A stretch of 36,757 nucleotides of DNA, from NCBI GenBank assembly GCA_020343675.1, contig CP070806.1, positions 5,025,546 to 5,062,302 of the forward strand. The letters are read 5' to 3'. The notes under the pieces are model-generated. The model saw only the letters and a program-made list of their open reading frames with translations, was not told the DNA's origin and did not search any database. A program made the position numbers and the translations under genes. Shown here piece after piece: positions 9,367 through 17,333 of the stretch (position 1 is its first letter; every line of letters starts with the position of its first letter). This stretch comes from Phycisphaerales bacterium. Lineage in GTDB: Bacteria > Planctomycetota > Phycisphaerae > Sedimentisphaerales > Anaerobacaceae.

Positions 9367-10059
9367 TCAGAGGCTCAACTTCAGTTTGCCTACGAGCTGG
9401 TGGGCGAGGCGCGTCGGCTCGGGCAGCCGATACCTTGTTGCACAGGCGAGTGTGATTTCAATCGCATCGTCTAACGTGCACTTGTTCCCGACCGAGACGA
9501 ACACCGGCTTGACGTTCGTGCGGGTCCTGACAACGGCCCCAATCGTTTCAGACTGCATGTTTGACTCGACGCCTCTCTTGTCTTCCAACAGAGTGAAACT
9601 TCCCTTCTCCAGTGGAGGCTCTTCATAGGCGCCGGTTAGCCGGCTCTTGGCACAGCCGATTGTCGGTTTCGCGAAGAACAGGCCCAGGTGCGCCGCCAAG
9701 CCGAGCCGCCGCGGATGGGCGATGCCTTGGCCGTCAACCATGAACATCTCAGGCCAGCGGCGCAGTTTTTTGACCGCCGCGATGCAGACCGGGGCCTCGC
9801 GAAAAGAGAGCAGACCGGGGATGTAAGGAAAGGTTACTTTTCGGCTGGCCCCGCTCGTTTCGAGAATCTCGAAATCAGGCAGCCTCAACACAACCACCCC
9901 GGCGAAAATGCGCCGGCCGTCCTTAGTGAAAGCACAATCAAGCCCCGCAACCACGGTCGGCCGGCTCTTGAGGGGTGTAAATTGCACCCGGCCCGCCAGC
10001 CTGACCTGCAACTGCCTGGCCTGTGCGTAAGACAAATTCCAGCTATGCAACTTTTTCAT
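9367..10059 (-). CDS. nfi: Endonuclease V (deoxyinosine 3'-endonuclease)
   Basis: DNA repair nuclease that nicks one base 3' of deaminated adenine (hypoxanthine). The 230-aa product has the family landmarks in order: the AGLDCAF block with metal ligand Asp41, the PYIPGLLSFRE wedge with Glu88, DGQGIAHPRRLG with Asp109, then GCAKSRLTG and SVGNKCTLDDAI. Length is normal. It is transcribed divergently from uvrA. No clear ribosome-binding site precedes ATG 10059. The repair theme shared with uvrA may be coincidental. Confidence 0.95.
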   Translation of the reverse strand: MKKLHSWNLSYAQARQLQVRLAGRVQFTPLKSRPTVVAGLDCAFTKDGRRIFAGVVVLRLPDFEILETSGASRKVTFPYIPGLLSFREAPVCIAAVKKLRRWPEMFMVDGQGIAHPRRLGLAAHLGLFFAKPTIGCAKSRLTGAYEEPPLEKGSFTLLEDKRGVESNMQSETIGAVVRTRTNVKPVFVSVGNKCTLDDAIEITLACATRYRLPEPTRLAHQLVGKLKLSL

Positions 10060-10098
10060 TGATTATTGACGACGGAAGACCGGTTTTTGTAAAGAACC

Positions 10099-10129
10099 AT
10101 TTTACCTTATTGCGTGCTTGTGCTACAAT
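10099..10129 (+). promoter_or_regulatory. Candidate sigma-70-type promoter for uvrA
   Basis: TTTACC (10101-10106), 17 bp, then TACAAT (10124-10129), about 60 bp before the uvrA start. On the opposite strand TAAAAT (complement of 10099-10104), with a weak TTGTAG 18 bp upstream, could serve nfi. The two elements would overlap. This is motif matching by eye only. Confidence 0.4.
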
Positions 10130-10189
10130 CACTCGTTTGGGTTATTGCTGAATTTTCACAACTGGACTGGTTAGTCAGCAAGAGGCACG

Positions 10190-13051
10190 ATGGCCACACG
10201 GACAGAAAAAGCCATACGGATTACCGGCGCCGCCGAGCACAATTTGAAAAATATCAGCCTGAGCATCCCGCGGGATAAGCTGGTGGTCATCACCGGCATT
10301 AGTGGTTCGGGCAAAAGCTCGCTCGCCTTCGATACGATTTACGCCGAAGGGCGCAGGAAGTACGTCGAGTCGCTCAGCACCTACGCCCGGCAGTTCCTTG
10401 AACAAATGCAGAAGCCGGCGGTCTCGGAGATCACCGGTTTGCCGCCGACAATAGCCATCGAGCAGCGAAGGGCCAGCAGCAACCCCCGTTCGACAGTCGC
10501 CACCACCACCGAGATTTACGACTACTTTCGGGTGCTCTTTGCCCGGGTGGGCCAGCCGCACTGCTGGGTCTGCGGCAAGGAAATCACAAGCCAGCACTCG
10601 TCGCTGATTGTCGAGTCGATTCTCTCCCGGCTGGAGGGCACGAAAATCCAGATCTGCGCCCCACTCGTTCGGGGCAAAAAGGGCGAGCATAAGGACGTCT
10701 TCGACGCCATTCAGCGCGAGGGCTTTGTCCGTGTCCGGGTCGATGGAGTGACTTGTGACGTGCGCAGTGCCCCGGCGCTGGAGAAGAACAAGAAGCACGA
10801 CGTCGCGGCGGTGGTTGACCGGCTGCTCATCAAGAATGGCGTTCGCGTACGGCTGGCCGACTCCGTCGAGACGGCGTTGAAGCTGGCCGACGGAATACTT
10901 CTGGTGCTGATGCAGGAACCGCAGGCGGACAAACAAAACGGCGGCGACGGCCAGTGGCAGGAAGTGATCTACAGCGAGAAATTCGCCTGCCCGGAACATC
11001 CGCAGGCCAGTCTCGAAGAGTTGTCGCCCAGGCTGTTCAGCTTCAACAGCCCCTACGGCGCGTGCAAAGGCTGTGACGGCCTTGGGACGATTCTGGAATT
11101 CGACCCCGATCTGATTGTGCCGGACAAGAAGGTCTCGCTCGAAAACGGTGCGATCGACGCCTGGCGCAAAGGCGGCAAGAGAATGAACATCTTCTACAAC
11201 AGGCTCATCAAGCGGTTCTGCAGGAAGATGGACCTGCGCAAATCGACTCCCTTCGGGCAGATTCCTGAAGAATACAAAAGGATTCTGATGCACGGGACGA
11301 CCCGGGCCGACGAGGGTAAGTACGGCGTGTCCTTTGAAGGCGTGATTCCGAACCTCATCCGGCGATGGGAGAACACCACCAGTGAATATGTCAAGACCCG
11401 ATTGACGAGCTATCTCTCTCAGCAACCCTGCCGCAGTTGCGGCGGCGCCCGGCTTCGACCCGAGGCGACTGCGGTGACCGTCGGGGGCAAGAGCGTCCAC
11501 CAATTGACGGCGCTGAGCATCGCAAAAGCACAGCGATTCTTTAGCAACCTGACCCTGGACGAGGAGAAGTCAGTGATTGCCGCCGCGGTGTTGAAGGAAA
11601 TCAAGGCAAGGCTCAAGTTCATGGTGGATGTCGGGCTTGGGTATCTGACGCTGGACCGGACCAGCGGCACCTTAGCCGGTGGCGAAGCCCAGCGAATCCG
11701 TCTGGCGACGCAGGTCGGCAGCGGTCTGGTCGGGGTCTGCTACGTCCTCGACGAACCCACAATCGGACTGCACAAACGCGACAACGACAGGCTGTTGGGC
11801 ATCTTGCAGCGGCTCAGTCGCTTGGGCAATACGGTCATCGTCGTCGAGCACGACGAAGATATCATTCGAAGCGCCGACCATATCGTCGATGTCGGCCCGG
11901 CCGCCGGCGCGCACGGCGGCGAAGTCGTCGTCGAGGGAACCCTTCGTCAGATCACCGCCTGCAAACACTCGCTCACAGGTGAATACCTCAGCGGCAGCAA
12001 GAGTATTGCTCTGCCCGCCAACAGACGGCGGTATAACCTCAGAAAGTGCATCGAGGTAAAAAGGGCGGCCCAGAACAACCTGAAGAACATCGACGTCAAG
12101 TTTCCGCTGGGCGTTTTCACGTGCGTCACCGGCGTCTCCGGCTCCGGAAAGAGCACCCTCGTGACCGAGATTCTTCTCAAGGCCCTGAAGCGCCGCCTCT
12201 ATCAGTCGCGCGAAAAGCCCGGCGAGCACAAAAGCATTCTCGGCACCTCGCAGATCGACAAGGTCATCGAAATCGACCAGTCCCCGATTGGAAAAACGCC
12301 GCGCAGCAACCCGGCGACCTATACCGGCGTCTTCGATCAGATTCGAAAGCTCTTCAGCATGATACGCGAGTCCAAGATACGGGGCTACAAGCCCGGACGA
12401 TACAGCTTCAACGTCAAAGGCGGGCGCTGCGAATCCTGCAAAGGACAGGGCACAAAGAAGATTGAGATGCACTTTTTGCCCGATGTCTATGTCACCTGCC
12501 AGAGCTGCAAAGGCACGCGATACAATCCGGAGACGCTTGCCGTGACGTACAAGGGCAAGAACATCGCCGACGTGCTCGGTATGCGGATAGACGATGCGCT
12601 CGATTTCTTTGCGAACTTTCCGACGATTGTCCGAATCCTCAAGACCTTGGCCGACGTCGGGTTAGGCTATATGCAGTTGGGCCAGGCCTCGACCACGCTT
12701 TCCGGCGGCGAGGCACAGCGCGTGAAGCTCTCGGCCGAACTGGGTAAAGCCGCCACGGGCCACACCTTATACCTGCTCGACGAGCCCACCACGGGACTAC
12801 ACTTCGCCGATATTCATAACCTGCTGAATGTATTGGCCCGGCTGACGGACTGCGGCAATACCGTGGTCGTGATCGAGCATAACCTTGATGTGATCAAGAT
12901 GGCAGATTATATTATAGACCTTGGCCCCGAAGGCGGCGAGGCCGGCGGTAAAGTCGTCGTGGCAGGTTCGCCCGAGGAGATCATCAAGAACAACAAGAAA
13001 AGCTATACGGCGAAATTTCTGAAAGAGAAACTCGTCAGCAGCAAACAGTGA
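10190..13051 (+). CDS. uvrA: Excinuclease ABC subunit A (UvrA)
   Basis: Damage-sensing ATPase of nucleotide excision repair. The 953-aa product has two ABC ATPase halves: Walker A GISGSGKS at 36-43 and GVSGSGKS at 648-655. Signature and Walker B segments are visible in both (GGEAQRIRLA...VLDEPTIGLH and SGGEAQRVKL...LLDEPTTGLH). The C-terminal zinc module shows paired CESC and CQSC motifs. In the first half the ABC signature reads LAGGE rather than LSGGE, a mild change at a residue that normally contacts ATP. AAGAGG precedes ATG 10190. Only 13 bp separate its stop from the next gene, so the flavoenzyme cluster may be read from the uvrA promoter. Confidence 0.98.
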   Translation: MATRTEKAIRITGAAEHNLKNISLSIPRDKLVVITGISGSGKSSLAFDTIYAEGRRKYVESLSTYARQFLEQMQKPAVSEITGLPPTIAIEQRRASSNPRSTVATTTEIYDYFRVLFARVGQPHCWVCGKEITSQHSSLIVESILSRLEGTKIQICAPLVRGKKGEHKDVFDAIQREGFVRVRVDGVTCDVRSAPALEKNKKHDVAAVVDRLLIKNGVRVRLADSVETALKLADGILLVLMQEPQADKQNGGDGQWQEVIYSEKFACPEHPQASLEELSPRLFSFNSPYGACKGCDGLGTILEFDPDLIVPDKKVSLENGAIDAWRKGGKRMNIFYNRLIKRFCRKMDLRKSTPFGQIPEEYKRILMHGTTRADEGKYGVSFEGVIPNLIRRWENTTSEYVKTRLTSYLSQQPCRSCGGARLRPEATAVTVGGKSVHQLTALSIAKAQRFFSNLTLDEEKSVIAAAVLKEIKARLKFMVDVGLGYLTLDRTSGTLAGGEAQRIRLATQVGSGLVGVCYVLDEPTIGLHKRDNDRLLGILQRLSRLGNTVIVVEHDEDIIRSADHIVDVGPAAGAHGGEVVVEGTLRQITACKHSLTGEYLSGSKSIALPANRRRYNLRKCIEVKRAAQNNLKNIDVKFPLGVFTCVTGVSGSGKSTLVTEILLKALKRRLYQSREKPGEHKSILGTSQIDKVIEIDQSPIGKTPRSNPATYTGVFDQIRKLFSMIRESKIRGYKPGRYSFNVKGGRCESCKGQGTKKIEMHFLPDVYVTCQSCKGTRYNPETLAVTYKGKNIADVLGMRIDDALDFFANFPTIVRILKTLADVGLGYMQLGQASTTLSGGEAQRVKLSAELGKAATGHTLYLLDEPTTGLHFADIHNLLNVLARLTDCGNTVVVIEHNLDVIKMADYIIDLGPEGGEAGGKVVVAGSPEEIIKNNKKSYTAKFLKEKLVSSKQ

Positions 13052-13064
13052 GGCAAACGAGAGA

Positions 13065-15713
13065 ATGTGGAAATTCCGATTGCGCGGCATCGAGGATTTG
13101 AGGCAATTGTGTGACCAGCTCGAGGTTTCTGTCGAAGCGACCGAAGACGTTTCGATTCTGGCTGAGCCTGTCCGGGCGGGGCCATTGATTATCCCCAATT
13201 CGCTGGCCGTGCATCCGATGGAAGGCTGTGACGGCGATTCGCAAGGCCGCCCGGGAAAGCTCACGCTTCGCAGATACGAGAGATTCGCCGCCGGCGGCGC
13301 CGGGTTGATCTGGGCCGAGGCTACCGCGGTCGTGCCCGAGGGCCGAGCCAATCCGAGGCAATTGTGGCTTCATCGGGAAAACAAAGAGAGCTTTGCCTCA
13401 ATGGTCAAGATGATGCGTCAGGCGGCCGCCGAGAGCATGGGGCCAAGCCATCAACCCGTCATCGTGCTTCAATTGACCCATTCGGGGCGGTACAGCAGGC
13501 CCGAAAGCACGGCGCATCCGATCATCGCTCAGCGCGATCCGTATCGCGATGCGCTCATCCCCCAAAAGAAGCCAAATCCAAACACCCAAAGCAAGATACC
13601 GGACGACTGGCCCCTTGTGACGGACGACTACCTCGAGAAACTTCAAGACGCTTACGTCGAAGCGGCGAGAATCGCTCTCGATGTCGGATTCGATGCCGTC
13701 GATATCAAGTCGTGTCATGGGTACCTGATCAACGAGCTCTTCGGCTGCCGCGATAGAAAAGGCAAGTACGGTGGCTCATTCGAGAACCGGACCCGATTTC
13801 CACTGGAGGTCATCGACAAGATTCACGAAGCCCTTGGCGGGGACGCGGCGGTCGTGACCCGGCTCGGCGTCTATGACGCAATTCCTTACCCATTCGGCTG
13901 GGCCATTGACAAGGACGACTACACCAGGCCCGATCTGACGGAGCCGAAGAAGCTCATTGGGCTCCTGCGCCAGCGGGGCGTCCATCTGATTAACATTACC
14001 GTGGCGAATCCCTACTACAACCCGCACGTGGGCAGGCCGTTCAACGAGCCTATTGTCGGCGGGTACGAAGAACCGGAGCACCCGCTGGTCGGGGTGAGCC
14101 GGCTCGTCAATATCAACGCGGAAATACAGAAGGCCTTCGGCGATATCGCCACCGTCGGCACGGGCTATAGCTGGCTGCGGACATTGTTTGCCAACGTGGG
14201 CGCCGCGAACAAAGCCGCTGGCCGGACCACCCTGGTCGGCGCCGGGCGGATGGCGTTCGCCTATCCGGATTTCGCGAAAGACATTGTCACCGGCGGCAGA
14301 ATGGTCCCGGAGAAAGTCTGCGTCAGTTGCAGCGCCTGCACGCAGATCATGCGTGACCGCGGCACGACCGGCTGCGTCGTGAAGGACCACAAAGTCTATG
14401 GGCCGATCTTCGAGAAAGGGCGGATGAGCGACAGGGACAATCTGGCCAGGCTCGGCGCGGCGTGCCGCAAATGTCAGGAGCCGACGTGCCAGTTGGCGTG
14501 CCCCGCTGGCGTGGATATCCCCAAATTCATCAGCCAGTTCCTGGACGGCGATGAAAAGGGCGGCTACGAGACACTGCGAGAAGCAAACATATTCCCTGAA
14601 GTCTGTGCCTGGCTGTGCCCGACCGAACAGCAATGCGAAGGTTACTGTCTTCAGCGTTTCATCGGGGATGGTGCCCTGCCAATTGCGGCCATACAGAGGT
14701 ATCTGGCCGAGCTGGCCAATGAGCGCGGCTGGTCGAAGCTGCGAATACCGCAACAGACCACGGGAAGAAACATCGCCATTGTCGGCGCCGGGCCCGCCGG
14801 TTTGGCCTGCGCCGCCAGACTGCTTGAGGCGGGCCATGCCGTAACGGTCTTCGATGCGAGCAGCGAATTCGGCGGCCTGATTGCATCGGTGATCCCGCCC
14901 GACAGGCAAAGCGATTCGCTCCGGAACGAAATCGCAGCGGTCTTTGCCGAGGTGCCGAAGGATCGGATGATTCTGCGGCCCGGCAAAGCGCTGGACGCGC
15001 AGTTCAATCTGGACCGCATCGTGGGCGAGCAGTTCGATGCCGTATTTGTTGGTATGGGCCTGCCCAAATCGGTCGGCATCAGCGACAAGAACCTTGACGG
15101 TCTTTGGAACGCGCTGGAATTCCTTTCAAAAGCAAAAGGGTCCCGCCGGCCGGATGTCGAAGGCAAACGTGTGGCGGTGATTGGCGGCGGCAATACCGCG
15201 ATGGACGCGGCGGTCGCCGCAAAAAAGCTTGGCGCCAAAGACGTGTACGTCGTCTATCGCCGCTCGTTTGAAGAGATGCCCGCCTGGAGCGCCGAGCGCG
15301 ACCGGGCAATCAACGGGGGCGTGCACTTTATGATATTGACCCAGCCGATCGATTTCTACTCTTCCGACGGGAAGTTAACAGGGATCAGAGTCTGCCCCAC
15401 GCAGTTGGGCGAGCCCGACGCGTCGGGACGGCGCAGGCCCGAGCCGGTCGAGTCAAGCGCCTATCATATCGAGACGGACATCGCTATCGAAGCGATAGGC
15501 CAGGGGCCGCCTGAAGAAATCAGCAAAATCCTGCCGGGTGTGGAACTCAAGAGCGGCCTGATCCAGACAAAGCCAGGGTCATTGGCAACGTCCAGACCCG
15601 GAGTTTTCGCCGGCGGAGACCTGGTCAGGGGAGCATCGACGGTCGTGGCCGCCGTTGCGGATGGAATGGCCGCGGCAAGGGAGATAAACGAATTTCTGAA
15701 AACGCAGACCTAA
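13065..15713 (+). CDS. Old Yellow Enzyme / GltD-like iron-sulfur flavoprotein fusion
   Basis: An 882-aa multi-cofactor reductase. Residues about 30-410 form an OYE-type FMN TIM barrel: His139 in LTHSGR, His218 in SCHGYL, then YGGSFENR. Cys419, 422, 425 and 437 follow with the spacing of the single [4Fe-4S] site in the 2,4-dienoyl-CoA reductase/trimethylamine dehydrogenase family. A Fer4_20-like two-cluster domain comes next (Cys467, 470, 475, 479 and Cys514, 518, 524, 528). Residues about 565-882 form a GltD-like two-dinucleotide domain, with GAGPAG at 574-579 (FAD) and GGGNTA at 707-712 (NAD(P)H). Electrons would run NAD(P)H-FAD-FeS-FMN to an activated C=C bond. Substrate unknown. The extra two-cluster module distinguishes it from standard dienoyl-CoA reductases. 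It heads a six-gene plus-strand run. Confidence 0.85.
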   Translation: MWKFRLRGIEDLRQLCDQLEVSVEATEDVSILAEPVRAGPLIIPNSLAVHPMEGCDGDSQGRPGKLTLRRYERFAAGGAGLIWAEATAVVPEGRANPRQLWLHRENKESFASMVKMMRQAAAESMGPSHQPVIVLQLTHSGRYSRPESTAHPIIAQRDPYRDALIPQKKPNPNTQSKIPDDWPLVTDDYLEKLQDAYVEAARIALDVGFDAVDIKSCHGYLINELFGCRDRKGKYGGSFENRTRFPLEVIDKIHEALGGDAAVVTRLGVYDAIPYPFGWAIDKDDYTRPDLTEPKKLIGLLRQRGVHLINITVANPYYNPHVGRPFNEPIVGGYEEPEHPLVGVSRLVNINAEIQKAFGDIATVGTGYSWLRTLFANVGAANKAAGRTTLVGAGRMAFAYPDFAKDIVTGGRMVPEKVCVSCSACTQIMRDRGTTGCVVKDHKVYGPIFEKGRMSDRDNLARLGAACRKCQEPTCQLACPAGVDIPKFISQFLDGDEKGGYETLREANIFPEVCAWLCPTEQQCEGYCLQRFIGDGALPIAAIQRYLAELANERGWSKLRIPQQTTGRNIAIVGAGPAGLACAARLLEAGHAVTVFDASSEFGGLIASVIPPDRQSDSLRNEIAAVFAEVPKDRMILRPGKALDAQFNLDRIVGEQFDAVFVGMGLPKSVGISDKNLDGLWNALEFLSKAKGSRRPDVEGKRVAVIGGGNTAMDAAVAAKKLGAKDVYVVYRRSFEEMPAWSAERDRAINGGVHFMILTQPIDFYSSDGKLTGIRVCPTQLGEPDASGRRRPEPVESSAYHIETDIAIEAIGQGPPEEISKILPGVELKSGLIQTKPGSLATSRPGVFAGGDLVRGASTVVAAVADGMAAAREINEFLKTQT

Positions 15714-15728
15714 GAGAGGATCCTGAAC

Positions 15729-16526
15729 ATGGCTGAAAGACCCGTTGCAATCGTCACCGGAGCAAGTCGCGGCATTGGAAAAGGTATCGCAAAAGAGCTG
15801 GCCTCGCTGGGTTACGACCTGGTGATCAACCATTTTGACTTTACCGCCGAAGGCCAACCGGACGAATCCAAAGCCGCAAAGACACAGAAAGAAATCAAAG
15901 AGCTTGGGGCGGCGTGCGAGGTTTTGCGAGGCAACGTCGATAGCGCCGAGGACCGCGGCAGCCTCGTGGCTCTGGCTAAGAGCAAATTCGGGCGCTGCGA
16001 TATGCTCGTCAATAACGCGGGCGTCGCGCCCTCGAAGCGGATGGATATTCTTGAGGGTACGGTAGAGAGTTTCGAGAGGGTGATGGGAATCAACCTGAAG
16101 GGGCCGTACTTTCTGACTCAGCGTGTGGCCAACTGGATGATTGAGCAGAAACAGAGGCATCCCGAACGTGCGCTGCGAATCGTCAATACAGGCTCCATCT
16201 CGGCGTACACCAGCTCGCCCGGGCGGGGCGAGTACTGTCTCAGCAAAGCCGCCATCGGCATGATGACGGCGCTGTATGCGGACCGGCTGGCCGAGTATGG
16301 AATCGGAGTCTTCGAGATTCGGCCCGGCATCATCGCCACCGATATGACCAGCGTGGTGAAGGATAAATACGACAAGCTGATTGCCGAAGGGGTGACTCCG
16401 ATCAAGCGGTGGGGCCAGCCCGAGGATATCGGCAGGGCCGTCGGAGCCATCGCCGAGGGCAGGCTCGATTTCTCAACCGGTCAGGTCATAAACGTCGATG
16501 GCGGCTTTCATCTGAGAAGACTGTGA
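15729..16526 (+). CDS. Short-chain dehydrogenase/reductase (SDR)
   Basis: A classical 265-aa SDR with cofactor motif TGASRGIG (10-17), NNAG, and catalytic Tyr169 and Lys173 in YCLSK preceded by the active-site Ser of NTGSIS. It ends with the usual GQVINVDGGF. It resembles 3-oxoacyl-ACP reductases but, in this setting, is more likely a sugar or sugar-acid dehydrogenase. In uronate routes an SDR reduces the 5-keto or 4-deoxy-5-keto uronate to a 2-keto-3-deoxy acid. It lies 15 bp after the OYE fusion and 10 bp before the aldolase. Family certain, substrate inferred. Confidence 0.85.
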   Translation: MAERPVAIVTGASRGIGKGIAKELASLGYDLVINHFDFTAEGQPDESKAAKTQKEIKELGAACEVLRGNVDSAEDRGSLVALAKSKFGRCDMLVNNAGVAPSKRMDILEGTVESFERVMGINLKGPYFLTQRVANWMIEQKQRHPERALRIVNTGSISAYTSSPGRGEYCLSKAAIGMMTALYADRLAEYGIGVFEIRPGIIATDMTSVVKDKYDKLIAEGVTPIKRWGQPEDIGRAVGAIAEGRLDFSTGQVINVDGGFHLRRL

Positions 16527-16536
16527 GGGAACGTCA

Positions 16537-17322
16537 ATGGATATCAGAAGCACAATCACCACACTGCTGCGGGACGGCTTTATTCTCGTCTTTAACCAGG
16601 ACAAGCTCGACGTGGTCAAGACTGCCGAAGCGCTGATCAAGGCGGGCGTGAACAATATGGAGGTGACCTGCCGGATCAAGAAACCTTTGGAGAATCTCGC
16701 CCGCCTGCGCAAAGAGCTGCCCGATTTTTCCGCGGGCTCGGCCAGCCTGATCGATTCGCCGCGGATGCTCGATGTTTATAACAAGGCTCACCCACAAGAC
16801 CCGCTGCCCTCGGTAGCCCAGGTGATAGAGGCTGGCGCGTGCTATCTGGTCTCGGCGATCAATTTCAGCGACGCTGGCTTCGAGGAATTCGCGGGGCGGA
16901 TTCCGATGATACCCGGATGCGGAAGCGCCACCGAAGTCGTCAGCCAGTTTTCCAAAGGGGCGAATCTTTGCAAGATATTTCCCGCCAAGCAGCTTGGCGG
17001 CCCCGCGTTTGTCAAGGCCATCGATCCAGCGGTACACAAGACCATCAGCCTCGTGCCGACCGGTGGCACCAACGCCGACAACATCCCCGATTATATCAAT
17101 GCGGGCGTTCTGGTCTTGGGGGCTTCTTTCAGCATGATCGAAAAACCTGTGATGAAGAAAATCGTCGACGAGCAAGACTACGAGCTGTTAGCCGGGGAAC
17201 TAAGAAAAATCAAGGAATTGATCGATAAGCTGCGAAGGGAGAAATATCCCAACATCGATTTCGCATCCGCCTCCATCGAGCAAATAAGCCAGGTCACGGG
17301 CAGGAACTTCAATATCCCGTAG
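16537..17322 (+). CDS. KDPG/KHG aldolase-family protein with C-terminal extension
   Basis: A class I aldolase of the Eda family, which splits 2-keto-3-deoxy-6-phosphogluconate-type acids into pyruvate and an aldehyde through a Schiff base. Glu42 (NNMEVTCR) matches the catalytic Glu45 of E. coli Eda, and Lys146 (CKIFPAKQLGG) matches Schiff-base Lys133. The PTGG phosphate-binding stretch (VPTGGTN) is present. The protein is 261 aa against about 213 for Eda. The extra length is partly a loop near residue 80-95 and partly a roughly 45-residue charged tail. In Eda the key helix begins VEITLRT; the CRIKKP seen here may shift substrate choice. Its neighbours include a PfkB kinase that could make the phosphorylated substrate. 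Confidence 0.85.
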   Translation: MDIRSTITTLLRDGFILVFNQDKLDVVKTAEALIKAGVNNMEVTCRIKKPLENLARLRKELPDFSAGSASLIDSPRMLDVYNKAHPQDPLPSVAQVIEAGACYLVSAINFSDAGFEEFAGRIPMIPGCGSATEVVSQFSKGANLCKIFPAKQLGGPAFVKAIDPAVHKTISLVPTGGTNADNIPDYINAGVLVLGASFSMIEKPVMKKIVDEQDYELLAGELRKIKELIDKLRREKYPNIDFASASIEQISQVTGRNFNIP

Positions 17323-17333
17323 AAACCGAATTC

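Noticed and set aside
10175..11503. A 442-codon minus-strand open frame opposite the 5' part of uvrA
   Set aside because: It lies fully opposite conserved uvrA sequence and its translation has no recognisable motif.
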